Position numbers and translations under genes: made by a program. Under the pieces are notes generated by a model, which saw nothing but the letters and a program-made list of their open reading frames with translations, was not told the origin of the DNA and did not search any database. 6,097 nt of DNA. It comes from Pseudomonadota bacterium. GTDB taxonomy: Bacteria > Pseudomonadota > Alphaproteobacteria > Sphingomonadales > Sphingomonadaceae. The stretch lies in the NCBI GenBank assembly GCA_963205285.1, contig CAUJJQ010000230.1, positions 1 to 6,097 on the forward strand, read 5' to 3'. This document shows positions 1-5,428 of this stretch, piece after piece (position 1 is the first letter of the stretch; each line of letters begins with the position of its first letter).

Positions 1-188
1 GGCTGGCTGGGATAGGCGCGATAGGTGGAGGGGAAGGGGTTGCTGTTGACCGGATCTGCAGCGGGTGTCGTGCTCGCCACATTGCTATTACTCGCGCTGG
101 CGGGCGGCGTGCTGGTGCCGCCACCCATCGCGCATCCGCTAAGCAGACCGACCGCTGCACCCAGCAGCAATGCGTTGCGAAACCTCAT
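1..188 (-). CDS. Lipoprotein N-terminus, probably a secreted amidohydrolase (partial)
   Basis: The gene reads leftward and leaves the window, so only the first 62 residues are visible. They start MRFRN, followed by a hydrophobic stretch (about residues 6-17) and a clear lipobox L16-S17-G18-C19. It should be a signal-peptidase-II lipoprotein; Ala at +2 (no Asp) favours sorting to the outer membrane. Residues 20-48 form a low-complexity Gly/Ser/Thr/Ala/Pro linker. Then comes N50-PFPSTYRAYPSQ, which I recognise as resembling the segment just before the first beta strand of sphingomonad metal-dependent amidohydrolases (imidazolonepropionase or X-Pro/X-Arg carboxypeptidase-like). The metal-binding HxH motif would lie outside the window, so the enzyme call is inference; the lipoprotein call is directly supported. 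The start is fixed by a strong Shine-Dalgarno sequence. It follows the peptide transporter on the same strand with a 59-base gap, which fits hydrolysis of peptides or their derivatives. Confidence 0.6.
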   Translation of the reverse strand, partial: MRFRNALLLGAAVGLLSGCAMGGGTSTPPASASNSNVASTTPAADPVNSNPFPSTYRAYPSQ

Positions 189-195
189 CCCCAAA

Positions 196-202
196 CCTCC
201 TC
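196..202 (-). promoter_or_regulatory. Strong ribosome binding site of the lipoprotein gene
   Basis: On the minus strand GAGGAGG lies 7 bases before the ATG at 188. It is the best Shine-Dalgarno match in the window and decides that start. It implies efficient independent initiation after the upstream transporter gene. Confidence 0.8.
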
Positions 203-238
203 AAAACCAGTGACCGGCGGCAGCGCGGGGACGCTGCC
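203..238 (-). terminator. GC-rich hairpins plus U-run after the transporter gene
   Basis: Reading on the minus strand, ten bases after the transporter stop codon there is a perfect 7-bp stem GGCAGCG / CGCTGCC (219-225 with 232-238, 6-base loop). A small second stem follows, CCGG-TCA-CTGG with one G-U pair (207-217), then TTTT (203-206). The second stem plus four U is terminator-like but short, and the strong stem is too far from the U-run for a classical intrinsic terminator. It may partly terminate, or protect the 3' end of the transporter message, between two genes that otherwise look like an operon. The inverted repeats are seen directly; the function is inferred. Confidence 0.4.
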
Positions 239-247
239 CGTCCAGCG

Positions 248-2275
248 TCATTTCACCCCGTGCATCAGATATTTAAGCGGCCAGGCGAGCACCAACAGCA
301 CCCCGCCCAGCAGGATCGAAATCATCCCGATGGTATTAAACACCCCGATGTAGGTGTTGAGGCTAACCTGCAAATTGGTCACCTGACCGCCGACGGTTTC
401 GACACTGGCAAACTGCGCCACAATCCCCGCCACATATTGCGCGGTGGCAATCGACAGAAACCAGACCCCCATCATCAACCCGACGATACGCGCAATCGAC
501 AATTTGGTAATCATCGACAGGCCGACCGGCGAAATGCACAATTCGGCAATCGAGTGGATGAGGTAGAGACCGGCCAGCCAGACAAGCCCAACCTGCGCGC
601 TCGGCCCAGCAAATTTTGCGCCCCAAACGAGGAACAAAAATCCAGCCCCGACGCCCATGAGCGCCATACCGAATTTAACTGGGATCGGCGGTTCCAAACC
701 GCGCGCCGCCAGCATGTTCCACATCATGCTGAAAATCGGGGCGAGGATGACAATGAACAGCGCGTTGAAAATCTGCGTCTGCCCGGCCGGCATGATATAG
801 ACGGCGTCGCTGCCAAAACCTTGGGTGCGGGCATAATGCATGCCGAGCATCGCCAGGACAAACACACACCCCCATATGGTTGCCATAGTGCGTTTTACCT
901 GGGGCAATTCGCCATTGGAAAAAAACCACCACGCACCAGAGGCCACGGCCCCGAACACAGCGCCAAAGAACAGGTAAAAGCTGACGGGCGTTGCGCGGAA
1001 CATCGCAAATAAGGGCCCGGTCCAGCCAATTTCCAGCACCGTATTACGCTCCGCAAACAGTGTCAGCGACGAACCTGCCTGTTCAAACAATGTAAAAAAC
1101 ACGGTGTTGAAAACGATCAGCACCATCGCGGCGACCATCATCTGAAATTCGGTCTTGTTCCCTTCGCGCCATGCCCAGAATAAAATAACAGGGATGGCGA
1201 GGATGAAGGTGCCGAACATCAATTTACCCATGAACGGCAGACTGGCGAGGTAGCCGCCAATACCATCGCCGGCAGGCGGCGGGACATAGGACATGAGGTT
1301 GGTAAAGAGGAAATAGACCAAAGGCACCGCCAAAATGGCCGCGCCATAGATGAGCCAATCCTTACCCGCATCGGCCCCTTGCGGGCGCTCGCCATAGCCT
1401 TTGAGGCGGCCGCCATCGAATTGGAAGAGCAGCCAAGAACAGGCCATGCCGATGGCAGCAAGCCCAAAGCCCGCCCACCAGCCAACCGATACCGCGAGGA
1501 TGGGGCAGAAAAATTGCGACATCAGCGAACCCAGGTTGATGCCCATATAGAACATGGTGAAGCCAGCGTCGCGCCGCCTGTCCCCGTCCGCATAGAGCGT
1601 GCCGACAATCGTGGAGATATTGGGTTTGAAAAAACCGTTACCGATGGTGACAAGGCCAAGCCCGATCAGCAAAATTGTGATGAAAAACGGCGAACGATCC
1701 GCATCCGATTGAAAACCACCCTCTGCAATGCGGCGCACTTCGGCGCCATCGCCACCGAGCAGCGAAACACTCTTATCCTCATTCCCGCGGATGACCAGCG
1801 GCTGGCCGTTCATCACCAGCGTGCGGACGTCTTCACCCGCCGCATCCTTGCTGATCGTCACATCATAACGCTGCGCATCAATCGTCGCAAAGGGGCGCGC
1901 ACTGTCACCGCCGAAGCAGAGGGTAAAATATCCCAGCGCCATCAAAATTGCGCCGAATTTCACCGACCTTTTGCTGCCCAGATACCGGTCAGCAATCAAC
2001 CCCCCAACCAACGGCGTCAAATAAACGAGCGCGGTAAAACCGCCATAAATCCCGGCTGTCGTGGTGTCGGAAAAGAGGAAATGCTGCGCAAGATAGAGCG
2101 TCAATATGGCGCGCATGCCATAATAGCCGAACCGTTCCCACATTTCGGTGGTGAACAGCCGCTTCAACTGTTGCGGATGGCCAAACCAGCCGCCACCGCC
2201 GCCCGATGCGTGGGTAAAATCGGCGGGCGGCGCACCCGGTTCGAGTGACGCGTTGGTATCAACAGGCTCTGTCAT
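248..2275 (-). CDS. POT/PTR2-family proton-coupled oligopeptide transporter
   Basis: This 675-residue inner-membrane protein should import di- and tripeptides with protons (major facilitator superfamily). Family signatures (numbered from the ATG at 2275) are E44-x-x-E47-R48-F-x-Y-Y-G in TM1, where the E-x-x-E-R-F motif couples protons; K217-P-N at the end of TM4; FYMGINLGS (242-250) in TM5; FEQAGSSL (397-404) in TM7; and E578-L-C-I-S-P-V-G-L-S in TM10, with the conserved Glu that salt-bridges in known POTs. I count about 14 hydrophobic segments, as expected for bacterial POTs (12 core plus two extra). It is longer than the usual ~500 residues, mainly through a polar insert at about 123-196 between TM3 and TM4, predicted periplasmic. 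The ATG is preferred because GGGGAAG lies 6 bases upstream (2282-2288). A GTG at 2332 would add 19 residues unlike the family, with a purine tract directly abutting it. It is divergent from the nitroreductase and followed by the lipoprotein gene. Confidence 0.95.
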   Translation of the reverse strand: MTEPVDTNASLEPGAPPADFTHASGGGGGWFGHPQQLKRLFTTEMWERFGYYGMRAILTLYLAQHFLFSDTTTAGIYGGFTALVYLTPLVGGLIADRYLGSKRSVKFGAILMALGYFTLCFGGDSARPFATIDAQRYDVTISKDAAGEDVRTLVMNGQPLVIRGNEDKSVSLLGGDGAEVRRIAEGGFQSDADRSPFFITILLIGLGLVTIGNGFFKPNISTIVGTLYADGDRRRDAGFTMFYMGINLGSLMSQFFCPILAVSVGWWAGFGLAAIGMACSWLLFQFDGGRLKGYGERPQGADAGKDWLIYGAAILAVPLVYFLFTNLMSYVPPPAGDGIGGYLASLPFMGKLMFGTFILAIPVILFWAWREGNKTEFQMMVAAMVLIVFNTVFFTLFEQAGSSLTLFAERNTVLEIGWTGPLFAMFRATPVSFYLFFGAVFGAVASGAWWFFSNGELPQVKRTMATIWGCVFVLAMLGMHYARTQGFGSDAVYIMPAGQTQIFNALFIVILAPIFSMMWNMLAARGLEPPIPVKFGMALMGVGAGFLFLVWGAKFAGPSAQVGLVWLAGLYLIHSIAELCISPVGLSMITKLSIARIVGLMMGVWFLSIATAQYVAGIVAQFASVETVGGQVTNLQVSLNTYIGVFNTIGMISILLGGVLLVLAWPLKYLMHGVK

Positions 2276-2382
2276 GCTGTGCTTCCCCGGCAAATATACA
2301 GGGGGGCATGCCGCATTTTGCAGCTGTGCCACCCCCTCCCTCTAACCGGGCAACCTAGCGGCAAAATTGCGGATGGAAAGAA

Positions 2383-2388
2383 TATAAT
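2383..2388 (+). promoter_or_regulatory. Possible -10 box for the nitroreductase
   Basis: A perfect TATAAT hexamer lies in the divergent intergenic region. Sixteen to eighteen bases upstream I find only GGCAAA-like sequence, so there is no convincing -35 box. If used, transcription would start near 2395 and leave a leader of about 67 bases containing the 2402-2427 hairpin. The hexamer is seen; its use is speculative. Confidence 0.3.
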
Positions 2389-2401
2389 TGCGTAAATCGA
2401 C

Positions 2402-2427
2402 AGGCGTAGCCGATGGCATATACGCCT
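2402..2427. repeat. Interrupted hairpin in the divergent intergenic region
   Basis: Perfect 7-bp arms AGGCGTA (2402-2408) and TACGCCT (2421-2427) enclose 12 bases that themselves contain GCC-GAT-GGC (2409-2417). The result is an interrupted, nested stem. It lies between the divergent transporter and nitroreductase genes, where it could be an operator for a dimeric regulator or a structured leader of the nitroreductase message. No run of T follows, so it is not a terminator. Confidence 0.4.
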
Positions 2428-2461
2428 TGTCATCATTGGACGAACGCGGCACAGCGCCGCG

Positions 2462-3058
2462 ATGGCACCGTTCAACGATATCACCACGCCGTTAAGCCAC
2501 CTCGCCACCCGCCGGTCGGGCAAGGCGCGTGATATGGTCGCCCCCGGCCCCGATGCCGCAACGTTGGCGCACATCGTTGCGCTGGGGGCGCGCACGCCCG
2601 ACCATGGCAAGCTTGCCCCATGGCGCTTCATCCATGTGCCACACGGCGCGCGCGGCGCGCTGTCGGCGCTACTACGCCGAGCCTATGGGGTCGAATTTCC
2701 CAAAGCGGCGGGGCAGGATTTATCCCCGCTCGATCAATTTGCGCACCAAGCACCCGAATTGATTGTCCTGTTGTCCAAACCCGTCATCGGCGCAAAAATC
2801 CCGGCCCACGAACAATATTTATCGGCAGGGGCCGCTGCGATGAATCTCCTCCACGCCGCACATGCCCATGGCTTTGTCGCCAATTGGCTGACCGGTTGGG
2901 CCGCCGAAAATCGCGATGTGGTGGCGGCATTTGGCGGCGGGGCGGACGATAAAATTATCGGCTATTTCTTTATTGGCAGCCCGGGCAAGACGCTCGAAGA
3001 ACGGCCACGCCCGCAAATTTCCGATATTTTTCAAACATGGGATGCCGGGGGGCTTTGA
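2462..3058 (+). CDS. YdjA-like nitroreductase family protein
   Basis: This 198-residue cytoplasmic protein belongs to the FMN-dependent nitroreductase superfamily and is closest by eye to the minimal YdjA type (about 183 residues in E. coli). Family members reduce substrates with NAD(P)H through bound FMN; the natural substrate of YdjA proteins is not established. Visible signatures are R17-R18-S19, which contacts the FMN phosphate; the ARTPDHGKLAPWRF segment (43-56); E117-Q-Y-L-S-A-G-A-A-A-M-N (117-128), the helix at the dimer interface and flavin site; GFVANWLTG (137-145); and IIGYFFIGSP (165-174) with a basic/proline tail RPRP (181-184). All blocks are present, so it looks intact. The ATG at 2462 is chosen because RRS must be included and there is no earlier in-frame start close by; the Shine-Dalgarno sequence is poor. 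The gene ends inside the promoter of the GntR gene 31 bases downstream. Confidence 0.9.
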   Translation: MAPFNDITTPLSHLATRRSGKARDMVAPGPDAATLAHIVALGARTPDHGKLAPWRFIHVPHGARGALSALLRRAYGVEFPKAAGQDLSPLDQFAHQAPELIVLLSKPVIGAKIPAHEQYLSAGAAAMNLLHAAHAHGFVANWLTGWAAENRDVVAAFGGGADDKIIGYFFIGSPGKTLEERPRPQISDIFQTWDAGGL

Positions 3059-3083
3059 CGAATCGCTGTATCACTGTTATAAG
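3055..3083 (+). promoter_or_regulatory. Sigma-70-type promoter of the GntR gene
   Basis: TTGACG (3055-3060, five of six matches to consensus) is separated by exactly 17 bases from TATAAG (3078-3083, five of six). It overlaps the TGA stop of the nitroreductase (3056-3058). The expected start point, about seven bases after the -10 box, is at or within a base or two of the A of the GntR ATG at 3090. It is the best promoter match I found in the window. Confidence 0.65.
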
Positions 3084-3091
3084 GCAGCGAT
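3062..3091. promoter_or_regulatory. Inverted repeat over the GntR promoter, putative operator
   Basis: Perfect 7-bp arms ATCGCTG (3062-3068) and CAGCGAT (3085-3091) are separated by 16 bases. One arm lies in the -35/-10 spacer, the other just after the -10 box and into the start codon. A dimeric repressor binding here would block the promoter, as expected for autoregulation by a GntR protein. The repeat is seen directly. The arm spacing (centres about 23 bases apart) is somewhat wide for a GntR dimer, so the role is inferred. Confidence 0.4.
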
Positions 3092-3437
3092 GCTCGATAA
3101 TAGTAAGCCCGTATATCAGCGCCTGCGCGACCATATTGCCGCTTCGATTCTCGATGGGCAGTATCGCGATGGCGACATGTTGCCATCGGTTCGGGCGCTG
3201 GCCGCTGACCATGGCGCCAACCCGTTGACCGTCGCCAAGGCGTATCAAAGCTTTCAGGATGAGGGGCTGGTGCTGGTCAAACGCGGGGTCGGCATGTTTG
3301 TTGCCGCGGGTGCCGCAGGGCGTTTGCGCGCGCGACTGCGCACCCAGTTTCTGCAGGAAATCTGGCCCCCCGTCGCACAGCAGATTGAACGGCTCGGCAT
3401 CGACATTGCCGAATTGCTCGACAGCGAACGCGCCTGA
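3090..3437 (+). CDS. GntR-family transcriptional regulator, short YtrA type
   Basis: This 115-residue DNA-binding repressor consists of a GntR winged helix-turn-helix (about residues 8-72) and a tail of only about 43 residues, the arrangement of the YtrA subfamily, which lacks the large ligand domain of FadR/HutC types. Visible signatures are PVYQRLRDHIAASILDG (7-23), L31-P-S-V-R with the following ALAADHGANPLTVAKAYQ (36-53, recognition helix) and the wing G66-V-G-M-F-V (66-71). The start at MLDNSKPVYQ fits the family N-terminus; longer open reading to 2916 would run inside the nitroreductase. AAGG lies 5 bases upstream but overlaps the -10 box, so it is transcribed only on read-through messages. 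YtrA-type genes usually precede an ABC transporter that they control. Here none follows: the next gene is convergent and begins 8 bases beyond. Targets may be itself, the nitroreductase, or distant genes. Confidence 0.92.
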   Translation: MLDNSKPVYQRLRDHIAASILDGQYRDGDMLPSVRALAADHGANPLTVAKAYQSFQDEGLVLVKRGVGMFVAAGAAGRLRARLRTQFLQEIWPPVAQQIERLGIDIAELLDSERA

Positions 3438-3447
3438 AACAGGCTTT
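3432..3447 (+). terminator. Short terminator-like hairpin after the GntR gene
   Basis: GCCTG (3432-3436), loop AAA, CAGGC (3440-3444), then TTT (3445-3447). The stem includes part of the GntR stop codon, and the T-run overlaps the TAA of the convergent TPR gene. A 5-bp stem and three T make a weak intrinsic terminator for the plus-strand gene; on the minus strand no T-run follows the stem. Confidence 0.4.
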
Positions 3448-5065
3448 AGCGCGCGCTTTCCACCGCTTCGGCCCACCATTGAGCGATCTGCCGATCCTGC
3501 GGTGCCAATTGCATCGCCTTGCGTAACAGGTCGAGCGCATCGGTGCGATTGCCGCCATTGCGCAGAACCGTTATGCCGTAAATGGCACTGACGCTGGCGT
3601 TGCCGGGCATCAGCGCATAGGCTTGACGCGCCGATGCCAGCGCATCACCCACCCCGCCCAGTTCCAGATCACAGCGCGCCAATTGTGCGAGGAGCAATGC
3701 ATCGCGACCACCGACCCTGTCGCGCGCGGCGACAAGCGCGTCCTTCGCCGCCTGCCAACGTCCTTCCTCCGCCGCCATGCCCGCCGATATCCGCATTGCA
3801 GCCGTGTCTTCGGGCCAATGCGCCATATATTGGCCGAGCGTAGCTGACGCGCCCTGCCGATCCCCCATCTGCAACTGCAATGCGACGAGCGATAGCATGG
3901 TGCGCCGGTCAAAGCGCAAATCCGCCGCCCGGCGATAAAGGCCCAGCGCACCTGCCAGATCACCGCCTTCGCGCGCGACATCACCGGCAATCAGCGCCGC
4001 CTGTGGAACACCGGGGTTCGCAGCCAACAGCGCGTCGGCAAGGCTGCGCGCGCGCGCAAAATCCTCACCGCGAAGCGCCGCGCGGATTTCCATGATGGCG
4101 GGCGTCACCCCCGCGCTGTCGTCGGTCGCAATGGGGTGGATGCTACCCGCCGCCCCCGATTGTAACAGGCTGGCGCGCAATGCCGGCTGTGCGGCATCAC
4201 CCTGCCAGCCATTGGCGGCAAATGCGCGCGAGAGGAGGAGGAGCGACCAACTGTCGGCATCGCTGGCGGTGGTAATCGCATCAATCGCGGCAATGGCACC
4301 GCGCGCGTTGCCGCTGGTCGCCAGCGCCAGCGCATAAAGGCGGCGCGCTTCCCGATTGTCGGGCTGAATTTGCAGCAGCCGTCCCGCATAATCCGCCGCT
4401 GCAACCGGCGTATCGAGCGACAATTCCACTGCACTGCGCAGCGTCAGAACGGCAGGCTGATTGGCACCATCCCCTCCTATGCGTTGGAGCAGCGCGCGCG
4501 CCAGCGCGGGTTCGCCGCCCCGTGCGGCGAGCGTCGCCTCCAGAAACAGGACGCGGGGATTATAGGCATCCAGCTCCGCCGCGCGCGATAATGGGTCGAG
4601 CATCGCGGTATAACGCCCAGCCTCCCCCAAAGCGGCGGCATATTCTGCCAGAATCCCGACATCATTGGGCGCATGGCCGAGCGCGGCGCGATACCATGCG
4701 AGCGCGGCGATCGGCCCGGCACGATAGCGCACGACGTCAGCCTTTACCCACCACGCCGCCGCAGATGCGGGCGCAAGCGCGCGCGCGCGATCGGCCGCAT
4801 TGTCGGCCCCCAACATGTCCTGTTCGGCAAGCCGATAACGGGCGTAACGCGTCCAGATATTGCCGTCGTTGGGTGCAAGGCGTAGCGCATTTGCATAATG
4901 TTGCGCAGCGGCGGTGAAATCACGGTTGCGATAGGCGGCGTCCCCCGCCAGCGCGTTGGCCAGCCCCACCTGTCCGGTTGGCACAGGGCCGCTTAACGCG
5001 GTTAGCGCACCTGTCGCATCCCCCCGCGCCAATGCTGCACGCGCCGTTTCAATGGTGAGATTCAT
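3446..5065 (-). CDS. TPR-repeat protein, likely the C-terminal part of a split gene
   Basis: This 539-residue alpha-helical protein is built almost wholly of tetratricopeptide repeats, which form a solenoid for binding proteins. Clear units lie near residues 34-67 (RNRDFTAAAQHYANALRLAP), 102-135, 136-169, 353-387 (GDLAGALGLYRRA) and 490-524 (DALDLLRKAMQLAP); the middle is more diverged. There are no catalytic motifs, and no signal peptide or membrane segment is visible. The ATG used here has no recognisable Shine-Dalgarno sequence (the preceding bases are GC-rich, mostly G/C tracts), and residues 1-30 read like the middle of a TPR array, not a natural start. It lies in the same frame as the upstream membrane protein, separated by TAG plus eight sense codons, so it is probably the rest of that protein. 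If made alone it would be cytoplasmic; as a fusion it would be periplasmic and membrane-anchored. Being next to a PrsR-like regulator suggests a role in an exosortase or exopolysaccharide locus, like PrsT-type TPR proteins; that is inference. Confidence 0.85.
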   Translation of the reverse strand: MNLTIETARAALARGDATGALTALSGPVPTGQVGLANALAGDAAYRNRDFTAAAQHYANALRLAPNDGNIWTRYARYRLAEQDMLGADNAADRARALAPASAAAWWVKADVVRYRAGPIAALAWYRAALGHAPNDVGILAEYAAALGEAGRYTAMLDPLSRAAELDAYNPRVLFLEATLAARGGEPALARALLQRIGGDGANQPAVLTLRSAVELSLDTPVAAADYAGRLLQIQPDNREARRLYALALATSGNARGAIAAIDAITTASDADSWSLLLLSRAFAANGWQGDAAQPALRASLLQSGAAGSIHPIATDDSAGVTPAIMEIRAALRGEDFARARSLADALLAANPGVPQAALIAGDVAREGGDLAGALGLYRRAADLRFDRRTMLSLVALQLQMGDRQGASATLGQYMAHWPEDTAAMRISAGMAAEEGRWQAAKDALVAARDRVGGRDALLLAQLARCDLELGGVGDALASARQAYALMPGNASVSAIYGITVLRNGGNRTDALDLLRKAMQLAPQDRQIAQWWAEAVESAR

Positions 5066-5092
5066 GGGGGCCGCGCCCAGTTCAGCCGCCTA
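5066..5092 (-). other. In-frame amber codon and 8-codon bridge joining two TPR ORFs
   Basis: On the minus strand the small membrane protein ends AERQLA-TAG (TAG at 5092-5090). The next eight codons read AAELGAAP and run directly, without a frame change, into the ATG of the TPR gene at 5065. Aligned to the TPR consensus, the residues ATLRIDLARALNDLGR then AVEAERQLA-stop-AAELGAAP form exactly one 34-residue repeat: Leu7, Ala8, Leu11, Gly15, Ala20, Leu24 and Ala27 all in place, with the stop at position 26, usually Lys or Gln. AAG or CAG changed to TAG is a single substitution. The annotation best describing the DNA is therefore one 660-codon gene with a premature stop. Confidence 0.75.
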
Positions 5093-5428
5093 GGCCAATT
5101 GGCGTTCCGCCTCCACCGCCCGGCCAAGGTCGTTGAGCGCGCGCGCCAAGTCGATGCGCAGTGTCGCATCGCGTGGGTTTTCGGCAATGGCGTTCAGAAA
5201 ATCGACGCGCGCCGAACGCGCATCCCCCGACACAAGCGCCGCGCGGCCGCGTTCGGCTGGATCGACCAAAAAGCCGTGGATCGCATATATGGCCAGCAAT
5301 AGGAAAAGCGCACCCGCCCCCCACAGGGCGATGCGGACTATCGGCGCGCGCCGGTGGCCATAACGGCGCACCTGTTCGGCACGCCGCTGGGCCTTGCGCT
5401 GTCGGCGGACACTAGGCGCTGATACCAT
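5090..5428 (-). CDS. Single-pass membrane protein with TPR start (N-terminal part of split gene)
   Basis: This 112-residue product starts with a very basic cytoplasmic tail (residues 1-28, rich in Arg/Lys), then one membrane segment at about 30-54 (ALWGAGALFLLLAIYAIHGF) with no lipobox or cleavage site. The positive-inside rule puts the rest in the periplasm. Residues 58-91 form one TPR (GRAALVSGDARSARVDFLNA, then ENP), and residues 88-112 begin a second that is cut by TAG inside its second helix. A protein ending in the middle of a TPR helix is unlikely to be complete; see the amber junction entry. The ATG at 5428 overlaps the end of the response-regulator gene by 17 bases in another frame, with GAGG four bases upstream (5433-5436), indicating translational coupling. 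I recognise no specific named family; membrane-anchored TPR proteins of this shape often act in envelope or polysaccharide assembly. Confidence 0.8.
   Translation of the reverse strand: MVSAPSVRRQRKAQRRAEQVRRYGHRRAPIVRIALWGAGALFLLLAIYAIHGFLVDPAERGRAALVSGDARSARVDFLNAIAENPRDATLRIDLARALNDLGRAVEAERQLA

Noticed and set aside
170..1012. Long plus-strand open frame opposite the transporter gene (280 codons)
   Set aside because: Its product is rich in His, Arg, Pro and Gln with no domain pattern, typical of the antisense of a GC-rich gene. The minus-strand POT protein has unmistakable family motifs.
1379..2248. Second long plus-strand open frame opposite the transporter gene (289 codons)
   Set aside because: Same reasoning: no recognisable domain, skewed composition, lies wholly inside the POT gene.
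2276..2332. Upstream GTG start for the transporter, adding 19 residues
   Set aside because: The extension is unlike POT N-termini and a purine tract abuts the GTG without proper spacing, whereas the ATG at 2275 has GGGGAAG six bases upstream.
2373..2392. AT-rich stretch read on the minus strand as a TATATT -10 box for the transporter
   Set aside because: No -35-like hexamer at 16-18 bases. I could not support any transporter promoter.
2272..2631. Minus-strand open frame of 119 codons across the intergenic region and the nitroreductase start
   Set aside because: Composition is not protein-like (many Cys/Arg/Trp, no motif) and it runs against the well-supported nitroreductase and into the transporter start.
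2916..3089. N-terminal extension of the GntR protein to an earlier ATG
   Set aside because: It would add 58 residues encoded inside the nitroreductase in another frame, and the GntR fold begins right after the ATG at 3090.
4480..4800. Many GCGCGC runs in the TPR gene as a possible repeat array
   Set aside because: They are explained by Ala/Arg codons (GCG, CGC) in a GC-rich, alanine-rich TPR protein; there is no regular period beyond the protein repeats.
5090..5414. Genome-wide recoding of TAG as a sense codon to explain the split TPR gene
   Set aside because: The PrsR-like gene ends naturally with TAG at 5412-5414 right after its complete HTH, so TAG works as a stop in this genome.
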